A stretch of 64,000 nt of DNA from Phycisphaerales bacterium (GTDB lineage: Bacteria; Planctomycetota; Phycisphaerae; Phycisphaerales; UBA1924): NCBI GenBank assembly GCA_029260455.1, contig JAJDDF010000005.1:186001-250000 (forward strand), given 5' to 3'. The notes beneath the pieces are model-generated. The model saw nothing but the letters and a program-made list of their open reading frames with translations, made no database searches and was not told the origin of the DNA. This document shows positions 43,863 through 53,192 of the stretch, in pieces (within the stretch, counting starts at the first letter, position 1; the number at the start of each line of letters is the position of its first letter). Both the position numbers and the translations under genes were made by a program.

Positions 43863-46655
43863 ATGAGGCAGGCCGGACGCTGGATATGTATAGCAGCGAT
43901 GGGGGCAGGGGTATCCCTTGGCGCGGCGTCAGCATGGGCGGGCGATCCTGATCAACCCAGTCGTTCGGCGGGTTCGAATGCGGGAGCGCCTGATCCGATT
44001 GATGCTGAGGAGATCACACTCACTCATGGTGAAGCGGCAGCGCTTGCGGCGCGACTCGAAAGGGTCTTCGGCGTCGGGGCGTCAACGGCACTATGGCGCG
44101 ATGGGCTGCGCACGATGGGCGATCTGCCCGCGTTCTCTTTCGATGCGGTCAGTGACACGATACTGCGCGTGCGCGCCCCCAAGAGTGAACTGGCGCTGGT
44201 CACAGCAGTAGCGCGCGCATTCGATATCGCGCGGGCGGATGGCAGCCTGGTGCGCATTTTTGCGTTTCGCACGCCGACGCAAGCTGAGGGTGCTTCGGAT
44301 GCGATGCAACGACTGGCTGCGTTCGATCTCATGCCTGGCGAGGGGCATGAGCGTTTCGATGCGCCGCGGTCGGGCACGTTTCTCGTGGCGCTTGCTCCAG
44401 CGGTTGCGCATCCAATGGTCGAGCGCGTGGCGCAGGACTACGGCGGGGCGCTGATCGACCTCGCTGCGCGCAGCACCAAAGTTCAACAACTTGCCGATCG
44501 GGTTGCGAAAACGCCTGAGGCTGCAAAGCCTGCGCCGAAAGCAGCACCGGCAGTTGAAGTTGCGCAAGCGGTCACGCCGATCGAGCGCGCACCGATTGCA
44601 CACGCGAGCGAACCAAATCCAGACGACATCGTTGCTATTGAGCTTGCACCGGTGGTCAGTGAACCCGCTGGGGTGGTTGCCATCGACGCGCCGAGCAGCG
44701 CATCCGCTCCAGAAGCGCAGGTTGAGGATGTCGAAGCGCTAGGAGCAATGGATTTGATCGCCCTTGCTGATCCCGCTCCGCTTGCCCAACCAGTCATTGC
44801 TCTGCCAGATGCGCCTGTGCCAGAGTCGGAAGTTCTCGTTTCATCGCAAGAGATCGAAAAATCTGTACCTGTGCTGCCCGTGCCTTTCGGAGCTGCACCT
44901 GTTGTTGTGCCGGACCGCGTTGTACGGGTCGTTGTGCTTGAAGCGGCGGATGCGAATGTGATCGGGCCGCGCATGCAGCAGGTCGCACGCGCCGCCTTTG
45001 ACGATGTGCAGATCATCAGTGCGGGTGCGGGCAACGCATTGCTTGTCGTCGGCGCAGCGCCCGAAGCGGATGCCTGTGTTGCGATCGCCCGCGATGTTGA
45101 TGCCGCAGCGGCGCGCCTCACCGAAGATGCCATGCTCGTGATGCTTGATGGCAACGGCGCGCTTGATATTGCGCGTCAGGTGCAACGCCTAGTGCGGCGT
45201 CCGGGCGGGGAGCTTGGTGTGCGCATCGCCAGTGATGAAGCGCGCGGCGCCATAGCACTGACCGGGCCGCGCGATGCTGCAACACTTGTGGGCGGACTCG
45301 CCGAGGCCCTTGGCCATATTGAGTTGGTGCCCGAAGCGGCTACCGCGCACACACCACCTGCCGATGATGTTGGATCGCCACACGTGACGAATGAAACAGA
45401 GATGCAAGTTGCGCCGCGGCCAACACCAACGCGCACGGGTCGGGATGTTGTTGTTCGTGCCATTCGCCCGGAAGGTGACCTGCGGCAGACTGCAGAGTTT
45501 GTTCGCCTGCTGCTTGAACGTGCGGGGGTGTCGCCGGTGCGCGTGACAGAGCTCTCGCCCGGGCAGACCATAATTGATGCACCGAAGCAGCCAATTGCGC
45601 GCAGGAAATTGCTTGTTCCCAAGCGAATTCGCATGATTATCAAATATTCACAGACGACACTCGCACGCTTTTTTGATCGTGATGCATCTGCGAAACCAAC
45701 CGCGCTCGATCAGGTGTTTGCAACAATGGAGCGCACTGTGGGGGGCGATGACCCGCGTTTGGAAGTGGTCGTGTTGCCCGATCGGCAGGCACTTGCGCTG
45801 GTGGGTGACACCGACGCAGTTGCAAAAGGAGCTGAACTGGCTACGGCGCTGGGTGAAGCAACCGGCCTTGACCGCATAGAAGTGGCGCCGATGCAGTTTG
45901 CAGATGCAGGCCTGGTCGCAAACATGCTCGAAAAAGTACTGGCAACGGATAAGGGTGCAGGGGGGCAACTCCGTGTGAGCCATGAGCCGCGGCTCAACAT
46001 GGTGGTGATCACCGGGCCGCAGGGTGCAGCGCAACGGGCAGCGGCACTTGCGCGATCAATGGACAGTGAACATCCATGGCGCAGCATGTCAATGCAGACC
46101 GGGCGTACGCAAACGCGGACTTACCCGTCACAACCACTCGTTACACCCGAAGAAATGGCTCCGGTTGTGCGTGAGGCAGCACCCGCCGTATCGAATCCAA
46201 CACATTCAACTCCCGTGCGCCAGCTTGATATCACGGCGCGGGTTTTTGCTGTCGACACTGCGCAGGCGATGCCATGGACCCATCATGCACCGGTTGCAGT
46301 GGCCAGCCGCGAATTTGAGATGCTTATCGATGGGCTTATAGCGCGAGGATGCGCATGGGAAATAGACGAGCATGTGCTTTCGCGCAGCAGCGATGGACGC
46401 GTAGTCGATGCGTTGAGTGCTCACACATACGGTGTGTCGCTTGTCGGTGAAGCGCGGGACAATCAACGCGTGCGCCTCACGATGACCGGGCAGTTGCGCG
46501 ATGGTGATCGTCACACGCTTGATGTCTCCAACGGCGAACTTGTCATCCTTACAGGGGCGGTGCGCACTACCGACCGCGGGGAATTTGTTGATCTCGCGCT
46601 TGCACCAATGGGAAAAAGGCTTGGGTTGGTCGTCGTACGGGCGCGATGGAGATAG
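43863..46655 (+). CDS. Large exported protein with secretin-N-type modules, no secretin barrel
   Basis: A 930-residue exported protein (start taken at ATG 43863, with GAGG six bases before; 43860 is possible). A signal ends near residue 26 (ASAWAGD). The body repeats a module like the NolW/secretin N domain, e.g. AIRPEGDLRQTAEFVRLLLE, APMQFADAGLVANMLEKVLA and RVVVLEAADANVIGPRMQQV, each with an IDAP- or ITGP-type strand. A Pro/Val/Glu-rich stretch (about 235-355) separates two groups of modules. The C-terminal part (RLTMTGQLRDGDRHTLDVSN, then GELVILTGAVRT) resembles the small secretin end but has no barrel core such as PLLGDIP. It is not near the gsp operon. Its role is unknown; a periplasmic scaffold or secretin partner is a guess. 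Confidence 0.68.
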   Translation: MRQAGRWICIAAMGAGVSLGAASAWAGDPDQPSRSAGSNAGAPDPIDAEEITLTHGEAAALAARLERVFGVGASTALWRDGLRTMGDLPAFSFDAVSDTILRVRAPKSELALVTAVARAFDIARADGSLVRIFAFRTPTQAEGASDAMQRLAAFDLMPGEGHERFDAPRSGTFLVALAPAVAHPMVERVAQDYGGALIDLAARSTKVQQLADRVAKTPEAAKPAPKAAPAVEVAQAVTPIERAPIAHASEPNPDDIVAIELAPVVSEPAGVVAIDAPSSASAPEAQVEDVEALGAMDLIALADPAPLAQPVIALPDAPVPESEVLVSSQEIEKSVPVLPVPFGAAPVVVPDRVVRVVVLEAADANVIGPRMQQVARAAFDDVQIISAGAGNALLVVGAAPEADACVAIARDVDAAAARLTEDAMLVMLDGNGALDIARQVQRLVRRPGGELGVRIASDEARGAIALTGPRDAATLVGGLAEALGHIELVPEAATAHTPPADDVGSPHVTNETEMQVAPRPTPTRTGRDVVVRAIRPEGDLRQTAEFVRLLLERAGVSPVRVTELSPGQTIIDAPKQPIARRKLLVPKRIRMIIKYSQTTLARFFDRDASAKPTALDQVFATMERTVGGDDPRLEVVVLPDRQALALVGDTDAVAKGAELATALGEATGLDRIEVAPMQFADAGLVANMLEKVLATDKGAGGQLRVSHEPRLNMVVITGPQGAAQRAAALARSMDSEHPWRSMSMQTGRTQTRTYPSQPLVTPEEMAPVVREAAPAVSNPTHSTPVRQLDITARVFAVDTAQAMPWTHHAPVAVASREFEMLIDGLIARGCAWEIDEHVLSRSSDGRVVDALSAHTYGVSLVGEARDNQRVRLTMTGQLRDGDRHTLDVSNGELVILTGAVRTTDRGEFVDLALAPMGKRLGLVVVRARWR

Positions 46656-46724
46656 CTGACCCAGGGTGCCTGTGAAGCTGGGCGAACTGTGGCAGCACCG
46701 TGAAGTATAGGTATCGTTATCGTG

Positions 46725-47198
46725 ATGCGGTGGGCATCTGCAATGGTGTTGGTGTGTGTGCAATTTGCATTGTCAGGGTGCGTGTGTGGTCCTGCGCTTT
46801 TTTCGAGAGCTCAAAAAATCGATGCGGTGACCCTGCTTGTTGATCCACTTCCAGAAACAGGCATCACTGATACCGGTGCTCACGTGCTGCGCACATCGGT
46901 CCACATTTTGTCGCGACAGTCGCGTCGCCCGATTCATGTGTGTCATGGTGAACTCATGTTCGTGATGCGCGATGAACACAACAGAGCGGTTGCTCGTTGG
47001 CGTATTCCAGAGCAGATGTTGATTCACGATCGTGTCGTTGACGCACTTGGTGCTGGGTATGCCATTGAGTTGGAACTGCCGATCTGGAAGGTTCCAGTGC
47101 TTGGACAGGGGGCATCGTCGCTTGTGTGCGGGTATGCACCTGAGCTTGGGCTTGCCATCTGGAGCAGTCCGGTCAGCGTGGGGGCTCGCCTGGAATAA
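46725..47198 (+). CDS. Lipoprotein of unknown function
   Basis: A 157-residue lipoprotein. The signal WASAMVLVCVQFALSGC has the lipidated Cys at about residue 19, followed by CVCGP. The body is beta-rich with no recognised motif. It starts 69 bp after the secretin-N-type gene and is on the same strand; it may be part of one transcript. The start may be GTG 46722. Confidence 0.65.
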   Translation: MRWASAMVLVCVQFALSGCVCGPALFSRAQKIDAVTLLVDPLPETGITDTGAHVLRTSVHILSRQSRRPIHVCHGELMFVMRDEHNRAVARWRIPEQMLIHDRVVDALGAGYAIELELPIWKVPVLGQGASSLVCGYAPELGLAIWSSPVSVGARLE

Positions 47199-47247
47199 CT
47201 GCACAGCGCCGCGAACATGCCATACACTTCCCACAGGAGGCCATGCC

Positions 47248-48681
47248 ATGTTCATGCGAATGATCTATGACGAAAAACTTGCACAGGCAGCATATGTGTT
47301 CGGATGCCAGCAAACGGGCGAGGCGATTGTGATTGACCCCGAGCGCGATGTTGACCGGTATATCGAACTCGCTGAAGCCAATGACCTGCGCATCGTAGCC
47401 ACGACCGAAACGCACATTCACGCTGACTTTCTTTCGGGGTCGCGCGAACTGGCGGAACGCATCGGTGCAAAGGTGTACGTCTCAGATGAAGGTGATGCCG
47501 ACTGGAAATACCAATGGCTTGATAAGAAGCTTGGCGGCGGAACATACGATCATCAGTTGCTCCATGATGGCGACACATTTCAGATCGGCAAAATTCAATT
47601 CACTGTCATGCACACCCCCGGACACACGCCGGAACACATCGTGTTTCTGGTGACAGACCTGGGCAGCGGCGCAACCGAAACCATGGGCATGGCATCGGGT
47701 GATTTCGTATTCGTTGGTGATCTGGGCAGGCCGGATTTGCTTGAGACCGCAGCGGGGCAGGTGGGCGCGATGGAACCATCGGCGCGGCGTCTGTATCACA
47801 CAGTGCAGAAACTCAGCGCCGTGCCGGATTTTGTGCAGGTATGGCCCGCGCACGGCGCAGGCAGTGCGTGCGGCAAGGCACTCGGTGCGGTGCCGATGAG
47901 CACGATTGGATATGAACGCCGCTTCAATCCTTCGATCGTTGCAGCATCAAGTGAGCAGGGATTTATCGATTTCATTTTGACAGGCCAGCCGGAACCGCCG
48001 TTGTATTTCGCGAATATGAAACGCGACAACAAGGTCGGTCCGCGTGTGTTGGGTGAGCTTCCCATTCCCCCCAAGATGACCCCCGCAGAATTGCGTGCGC
48101 TGGATGCGAAAAAATGTGCGATCATCGATGCACGCCCGTGGGATGCGTTTCGCGCAGGGCATGTGCCCGGGTCACTTTCATTTCCGTTGAGCAACTCATT
48201 TAATACAGATGCGGGCTCGTTGGTGTGCGACACGGACGATATCTACCTGATCATCGATCCGGCGCATGTGGAAGAAGCGGTGCGCGATCTGATTCGCATC
48301 GGGCTGGATCGCATCGAGGGGTGGTTCGAAGCTTCGGCGATGGCGCAGTATGAAGATGGTGCGCACAGTCAGGTTGAACTTCCAGAAGTTACGGTAGACG
48401 AGGCAGTACACGTTCTTGATGCAGGCGTAAAGATACTGGACGTACGCCGGGCAACTGAATATGCAGAGGGGCATCTGGCCGATGCGATGAATATCTCACA
48501 CACCCGCCTTGCTTCACGTCTCGAAGAAGTACCGAAAGACGCTCAGTGGCTCATCTATTGCAGAACAGGTGTGCGGTCGGCGTGTTCAGCGTCCTACCTG
48601 CAGCGACAGGGCTATCAGGTTGTCAATCTCAAGGGCGGCATCCACGCATGGGAACAAGCTGCGGCAGCAGTGGAGCGATAA
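47248..48681 (+). CDS. Persulfide dioxygenase-rhodanese fusion, CstB-like
   Basis: A 477-residue protein from ATG 47248 (AGGAGG seven bases before). The N-terminal metallo-beta-lactamase domain has TTETHIHADFLSGSRELAER, TPGHTPEHIVF and GDFVFVGDLGRPDL, the persulfide dioxygenase type with one metal. Two rhodanese domains follow: the first (IIDARPWDAFRAGHVPGS) lacks the active Cys, while the second keeps it in WLIYCRTGVRSACSASYL. This order, MBL-pseudorhodanese-rhodanese, is that of CstB, which oxidises persulfides and makes thiosulfate, detoxifying sulfide. Downstream on the other strand is a peroxiredoxin, so a redox-defence group is plausible. Confidence 0.88.
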   Translation: MFMRMIYDEKLAQAAYVFGCQQTGEAIVIDPERDVDRYIELAEANDLRIVATTETHIHADFLSGSRELAERIGAKVYVSDEGDADWKYQWLDKKLGGGTYDHQLLHDGDTFQIGKIQFTVMHTPGHTPEHIVFLVTDLGSGATETMGMASGDFVFVGDLGRPDLLETAAGQVGAMEPSARRLYHTVQKLSAVPDFVQVWPAHGAGSACGKALGAVPMSTIGYERRFNPSIVAASSEQGFIDFILTGQPEPPLYFANMKRDNKVGPRVLGELPIPPKMTPAELRALDAKKCAIIDARPWDAFRAGHVPGSLSFPLSNSFNTDAGSLVCDTDDIYLIIDPAHVEEAVRDLIRIGLDRIEGWFEASAMAQYEDGAHSQVELPEVTVDEAVHVLDAGVKILDVRRATEYAEGHLADAMNISHTRLASRLEEVPKDAQWLIYCRTGVRSACSASYLQRQGYQVVNLKGGIHAWEQAAAAVER

Positions 48682-48700
48682 GTCTTGCGCTCTGAGTTCT

Positions 48701-48758
48701 AAATAAAAATGAAGCGCTGCCGGCAGGAGGAGCTGTTGGTCCACGCTACCGGCAGCGC
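48701..48758 (-). terminator. Terminator for the peroxiredoxin gene
   Basis: On the minus strand a perfect 10-bp stem, GCGCTGCCGG / CCGGCAGCGC (48714-48723 and 48749-48758) with a 25-base loop, is followed by TTCATTTTTATTT. It lies 62 bp after the peroxiredoxin stop. The loop is longer than usual, so a second role, such as terminating from the other side, cannot be excluded. Confidence 0.65.
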
Positions 48759-48820
48759 AATCGGGAGGAGTTTGGAAAAGCGGTTTCCCGACTCGGTTTT
48801 TCAGCCAGGGATCATTCAGA

Positions 48821-49486
48821 TCAGTATGTCGCCTTGATCGCCTCAAGCACTTCTGCTGGTTCTGCGCGTCCCTTGGCGTAATCAGCTTCGCAGTGCGCCC
48901 ACGTCACCGTGCCATCGGTTGCGATGACAAACGTGCCGGGGTGTGGCAACTGCCACTTGCCGTTCGTGTTGCTCGCAGCGACATCGATGCCGTACTGCCC
49001 ATACTTCTCTTTTGTTTTGGCATCGACATCGAAGAGCACATTGAATGCTTTTGCAAATTCACCTGTGGTGTCGCAATAGACCGCTGCTTCGATCTCGTTT
49101 TTCTTCGCAGTTTTGATCGCAAGGTCCGGTTTTTCCATCGTGATGAACACGACGTCATAGCCAGCTTCTTCAAACTTCGGCACGAACGTGTTCCAGTTCT
49201 TGAGCGACACGTTGCAATACGGGCACCACCCGCCACGGTAAAAGGTCACCACAATCGGGCGATCTGCATGCAGAGCGTCAAAGTCAACCGATGACCCATC
49301 GCGAGCGGTGAGTGTCATCCCTTCGGGTACAATTTCGCCTCTTTGAAGTCCAAACACCGGCTCATCCTCCATTGCGACTCGTTGGTACTCATTCGTGGCA
49401 CCTGAGATGCCATTTTGGCAGCAGGGTTCGCCGCCTGCCATGCTCATTGCCACTGCCATTGAAGCGAACATCATCATCGAATCCAT
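48821..49486 (-). CDS. Exported AhpC/TSA-type peroxiredoxin-like protein
   Basis: A protein of about 221 residues with a thioredoxin-fold redox site FYRGGWCPYCNVSLKNW (CPYC), strands VVFITMEKPDLAI and GTFVIATDGTVTW, a pattern common in AhpC/TSA-like proteins. The N-terminus is Met-rich and hydrophobic (MMMFASMAVAMSMAGG) followed by EPCCQNG, suggesting export. ATG 49486 is favoured over 49492 by AGGAG eight bases upstream. CxxC rather than a single peroxidatic Cys suggests a thiol-disulfide role. It lies next to the CstB-like gene on the opposite strand. Confidence 0.85.
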   Translation of the reverse strand: MDSMMMFASMAVAMSMAGGEPCCQNGISGATNEYQRVAMEDEPVFGLQRGEIVPEGMTLTARDGSSVDFDALHADRPIVVTFYRGGWCPYCNVSLKNWNTFVPKFEEAGYDVVFITMEKPDLAIKTAKKNEIEAAVYCDTTGEFAKAFNVLFDVDAKTKEKYGQYGIDVAASNTNGKWQLPHPGTFVIATDGTVTWAHCEADYAKGRAEPAEVLEAIKATY

Positions 49487-49632
49487 TGCCATTACTCCTG
49501 TGGTGCTCGCACGGCGCAGTTGGGGTCCACCCCCAAGTGGTGTGCGGCGCAGCGTCTCCCCACGACATCAAGCAACGGTCATGCCGGGTTATTCCCAATT
49601 TTTTCACCTTGATTCCCAGCAGTGACTGGGCT

Positions 49633-51201
49633 CTACCCGAACCGCCCCACGCGGATCAAAGCCGCCAGAGCTTCAATATCGGGGCTTGGCGGGCGATCAG
49701 CCTCGAGTCGAGATGCCACAGACCGGACAATGTCGTGCGTACGCTCTACGCCCGGCCCCGAGTGCAAGCCCCCATCGTGGGCATATTCGAGGCCCTCAGC
49801 GGCGCACAACAATTCCATCGCGATAACACGCTCGCAGAGTTCAATAGCACGCGCTGCCTTTGCCGCAGACCTCGGCCCAAAACTGTTGATGTCTTCCATG
49901 CCCGCAGAGGTCGGGATGTTGATGACCGATGCGGGCGCGGCGAGGGTCGCGATCTCATTGCAACACGCCGCCGCGGTGTACTGCACGATCATGAAGCCCG
50001 ATTGCAAGCCGGGCGTGCGCGTCATGTGCGGCTCGTACGGCGCATCGCCTGAGGCTGAGGGGCGGACAAACTTGTCGCGTGCTTCGAGCATGATGTACAT
50101 GCGGCGTTCCGCGATTGTTGCGATGTGCGAGAGCGCAATCGCGAGTGCATCAAGGTGCATCGCCAGTGGCGCCCCATGGAAGTTGCCCGCCGACACCGTG
50201 TGCGGCGCATCGTCAAAAACGAGCGGATTGTCTGTCACCGCGCCAAGTTCGCGCTCAAAGACAATGAAACACTGTTCGATCAGATCCAGCGCTCCGCCCA
50301 GCACCTGCGGCGCACACCGAAATGAATACGGGTCCTGCACGCGCGGGTCATCGTGTTCGTGCGAGGTCCGGATCGCTGAGCCATCTAGCAATGTGCGTAA
50401 ACGGGCTGCGACGCGCTGTTGCCCGCGCTGCGCACGCAGGTCATGCACGCGCGCATCAAGAAAACGGTCTGTTGAACGAATCGCTTCCATTGACATCGCA
50501 CAGGCGCAGATAGCGGCATCGAAGAGCCTGCGCACGCGTGGCGTGGCGAGCGCCGCCTGGGCGGCCATCAGGTGTGTACCGTTGATCAGGGCCAGCGCTT
50601 CCTTGGGGCCAAGTTCACATGGCTTGAGGCCCGCGACTTTCAGGGCCTTCTCGCCGGAAATGCGCTTGCCTTTGTGCGTTGCTTCGCCTTCACCGATGAG
50701 CACCAGCGCGGCGTGCGCAAGTGGCGCAAGATCGCCCGAGGCCCCGACTGATCCCGTTTCAGGAACAATGGGCGTTACGTTCGCATTGAGAAGCGCAGCT
50801 ATCGCAACGGGCAGTGCGGGAGCGACCCCGGAATGCCCGCGCGCAAGACTCGCCACCTGCAACAACATCATACCCCGCACAATGGGTTCGGGAAGCGGTT
50901 CACCCACGCCCGCAGCATGCGAACGCAACAGATTGTGTTGCAATTCGCCGAGTTTGTCCGGCGCAATGACGGTGTCAGCGTAGGACCCGAAGCCGGTGTT
51001 CACGCCATAGATCGCGGTGTCGCCCGCGATTGCTTTGCCGAGTGCACTTCGCGATGCGGTGATGCGCGCCAGTGCCTCCTGCGTCAATTCGACGGGGCGA
51101 TCGCGCCGAGCGACATCTTCGACTTCCCACGCCGACAGTGCCGCCCCGGTGATGGGCAGGGCGGAAGTAGACCGCGGCGGGGTGGTTCTCAAGGGGCTCA
51201 C
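49633..51201 (-). CDS. hutH: Histidine ammonia-lyase family enzyme
   Basis: Forms urocanate and ammonia from histidine. 522 residues, close to HutH's 500-510. The MIO-forming Ala-Ser-Gly is in PETGSVGASGDLAPLAHAAL; other family motifs are IYGVNTGFGSYAD, HNLLRSHAAGVG (Ser-His as in histidine-specific enzymes), INGTHLMAA, QDPYSFRCAPQVLG and TDNPLVFDD. A Met replaces the usual Gln in TSAGMEDINSFG (SANQED in many HutH), so the substrate should be checked. Starts at GTG 51201. No other hut gene is nearby. Confidence 0.87.
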   Translation of the reverse strand: MSPLRTTPPRSTSALPITGAALSAWEVEDVARRDRPVELTQEALARITASRSALGKAIAGDTAIYGVNTGFGSYADTVIAPDKLGELQHNLLRSHAAGVGEPLPEPIVRGMMLLQVASLARGHSGVAPALPVAIAALLNANVTPIVPETGSVGASGDLAPLAHAALVLIGEGEATHKGKRISGEKALKVAGLKPCELGPKEALALINGTHLMAAQAALATPRVRRLFDAAICACAMSMEAIRSTDRFLDARVHDLRAQRGQQRVAARLRTLLDGSAIRTSHEHDDPRVQDPYSFRCAPQVLGGALDLIEQCFIVFERELGAVTDNPLVFDDAPHTVSAGNFHGAPLAMHLDALAIALSHIATIAERRMYIMLEARDKFVRPSASGDAPYEPHMTRTPGLQSGFMIVQYTAAACCNEIATLAAPASVINIPTSAGMEDINSFGPRSAAKAARAIELCERVIAMELLCAAEGLEYAHDGGLHSGPGVERTHDIVRSVASRLEADRPPSPDIEALAALIRVGRFG

Positions 51202-51266
51202 ACAGACATCCTACCGGGTGCTTTGCTGTCCCTGTCCGCTGCTCTGGGAAAAATGGCTCCGGGACT

Positions 51267-52067
51267 TCATATCTCTGCGCCCTCTGGGGCTCTGCGGTGA
51301 TTCTTCTTTCTCTTGCCACGCACCTTGATATTGAGCATCTCGACGCCGAACGCGAACGCCATTGCGAAGTACAGATATCCGCGCGGTATCTCGGCGCCAA
51401 AAGCATCGCCGATCAACAGCACGCCGATTGTCACGAGGATCGCCAGTGCAAGCATTTTCATCGTCGGGTGCTTCTCGACAAACTTTGCGATGCCACCCGA
51501 GAAGGCGATCATGATGATCACCGAAATCACCACCGCCGTAATCATGATTTCGATGTGCTCCGTCAGGCCGACGGCGGTCAACACCGAATCAATCGAAAAC
51601 ACAGCATCGAGCAAGATGATCTGCATCAGCACCGCACCGAACGTTGCCTTGGCGCGATTCTCGGTGCGCTCCGCCTTGGGCGGTTCTTCCAGTTTGTCAT
51701 GAATCTCGTGCGTTGCTTTGAAGATCAGGAACATGCCGCCCAGCGCGATGATTACATCTTTGATCGACACGGGCGTGCCGGTGCCCACTTGTTCAAGCGC
51801 TGGCTCTGTGTGCGGTTCGCCCCACGGCACATGAAACAATACGATTTGCTCGAGCCGCATAAGCCAGGTGATTGCAAACAGGAAAACAATCCGTTGCGCC
51901 ATGGCAAGCAGCAAGCCGATCGTGCGGGCTCGTTTTTGTTGCTCGGGCGGCAGTTTGCCTGCAAGAATGGCAATAAAAATCACATTGTCAATGCCCAGAA
52001 CGATCTCAAGCACGGTTAAGGTGAACAGTGCGACAAACGCGGCGGGAGTGAAAAGGGCAGGGTCCAT
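51267..52067 (-). CDS. TerC-family integral membrane protein
   Basis: A 266-residue membrane protein of the TerC/Alx family, which handles metal ions such as manganese or tellurite. The signature ALFTLTVLEIVLGIDNVIFIAILAG contains the DNV-acidic pattern; a second half-motif is LDAVFSIDSVLTAVGLT. About seven hydrophobic helices are seen. The final about 15 residues (RGKRKKNHRRAPEGAEI) are encoded by a dispersed repeat (51270-51303 on the minus strand, the CACAGAGG-type sequence), so the normal C-terminus seems to have been replaced or extended. Starts after YggS gene by 22 bp, likely co-transcribed. Confidence 0.9.
   Translation of the reverse strand: MDPALFTPAAFVALFTLTVLEIVLGIDNVIFIAILAGKLPPEQQKRARTIGLLLAMAQRIVFLFAITWLMRLEQIVLFHVPWGEPHTEPALEQVGTGTPVSIKDVIIALGGMFLIFKATHEIHDKLEEPPKAERTENRAKATFGAVLMQIILLDAVFSIDSVLTAVGLTEHIEIMITAVVISVIIMIAFSGGIAKFVEKHPTMKMLALAILVTIGVLLIGDAFGAEIPRGYLYFAMAFAFGVEMLNIKVRGKRKKNHRRAPEGAEI
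51270..51303 (-). repeat. Dispersed CACCGCAGAGCCCCAGAGGG-type repeat in the TerC 3' end
   Basis: On the minus strand this reads AATCACCGCAGAGCCCCAGA then GGGCGCAGAGATATG. It is a copy of the type at 5638-5667 (CACCACTGAGGCACAGAGGA). Here it supplies the last residues and stop of TerC. Confidence 0.65.
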
Positions 52068-52089
52068 AAGGGTGCGTCAGGTGCAGCGT

Positions 52090-52911
52090 TTAGTCTGTTT
52101 CAGTTTCTTCATCAGTTGATGCAGGCTCACCGAAGATGTCAGAGCCGATGCGCACCATGTTGGCGCCGCATTCAATTGCGGTTTCATAATCATTGCTCAT
52201 GCCCATCGACAAAATATTGAACCTGCCATCTGCAAGGTTGAAGGGCCGGATATCACTAAATACTTCGGCGCAGCGTGTAAACGCCTCGCGGGTTTCATCA
52301 GGATCCTGACTGGTCGGGCCCATGGTCATCAAGCCCCGTACGCGCAAATGCACAAGCGAATCAATCTGCTCACACATGTGCAATGCCGCAGGCACAGCGC
52401 ACCCACCCTTCTGTGGTTCACCGGTGCAGTTGACTTGCACAAGCAGTTCGACTACGCGATCAAGTTTGTACGCAACGCTTTGCACTTCTTCGATCGAACG
52501 AAGCGAATCGATCGAGTGAATAATGCGCGCTGTCTCGATGCACTTGCGGGTCTTGTTGCGCTGCAATGTGCCGATCATGTGCCAGCGCACCGATGGCAGT
52601 GTGCCCGGCGAAACTGGTTCGTCATTGGGAAAAAGTGGCGACACATCATCAAGGCCCACACTTGGCAGTTCGCGCTTGCGCCCCATCATCTCTTCGATGA
52701 TCGCCGCCCGCTGTTCCATCTGCTGCACCCGGCTTTCACCAAAGTCGCGATGCCCGAGTTCGATCAGCTCGCGAATCTGTTCAAACTCTGCGTACTTGCT
52801 GACTGCAACGACGAGAATGTCGCGCGGCGCCCGTCCAGATCGCTTGGCCGCCGCCGCCACGCGTTCCATCACGGCCTTGTATCGAGCTTCAAGTGAAAGT
52901 GCAGTTGTCAT
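52090..52911 (-). CDS. YggS-family PLP-binding protein
   Basis: PLP-homeostasis protein (YggS/PROSC). From ATG 52911 it has 273 residues, somewhat longer than the usual 230 because of an insertion between about 75 and 100 (RKRELPSVGLDDVSPLFPND). PLP-binding Lys is in ILVVAVSKYAEFEQIREL, and HMIGTLQRNKTRKCIE, VHLRVRGLMTMGP, FNILSMGMSNDYETAIECG and MVRIGSDIFGE are family motifs. GAAGAGA lies before the start. It is the first of two minus-strand genes with TerC. Confidence 0.92.
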   Translation of the reverse strand: MTTALSLEARYKAVMERVAAAAKRSGRAPRDILVVAVSKYAEFEQIRELIELGHRDFGESRVQQMEQRAAIIEEMMGRKRELPSVGLDDVSPLFPNDEPVSPGTLPSVRWHMIGTLQRNKTRKCIETARIIHSIDSLRSIEEVQSVAYKLDRVVELLVQVNCTGEPQKGGCAVPAALHMCEQIDSLVHLRVRGLMTMGPTSQDPDETREAFTRCAEVFSDIRPFNLADGRFNILSMGMSNDYETAIECGANMVRIGSDIFGEPASTDEETETD

Positions 52912-53043
52912 GGTCACGTTCTCTTCTCCCCAAGCACCGGGTCCGTCCAGCGTCGCACAACAGAGTTCGCGCTCCCGGTAGAATAGCGGCATCGCAGCAC
53001 GACGCGATACCCCACGCCGCCGAGACTCTATTGTGACATCCAC

Positions 53044-53192
53044 GTCATCGCGCGATTCCCTCCTTCGCTACTCTTTCTTCTTATGGATGTGCCAATGCCC
53101 CCTCACCCCGGACTTGCGAGGTGAGGGCCTATTGCAAATCTCTGTTCGGGTGCCCCGGTGTGCTTGTCAAACCGGGTTTGCAACGATTGTTC
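53044..53192. repeat. Intergenic hairpins including dispersed hairpin copy 2
   Basis: CCCTCACC (53100-53107) and GGTGAGGG (53120-53127) form an 8-bp stem. Just after is hairpin copy 2: CCCGGTGTG (53154-53162), loop CTTGT, CAAACCGGG (53168-53176), with one mismatch, then GTTTGCAAC, which is also next to copy 3. The hairpins stand between two convergent/divergent gene ends and could act as terminators for the dockerin-like gene, though no T-run follows. Confidence 0.6.

Noticed and set aside
53100-53127. CCCTCACC/GGTGAGGG stem as an intrinsic terminator
   Set aside because: No T-run follows on either strand; kept only as part of the repeat region.
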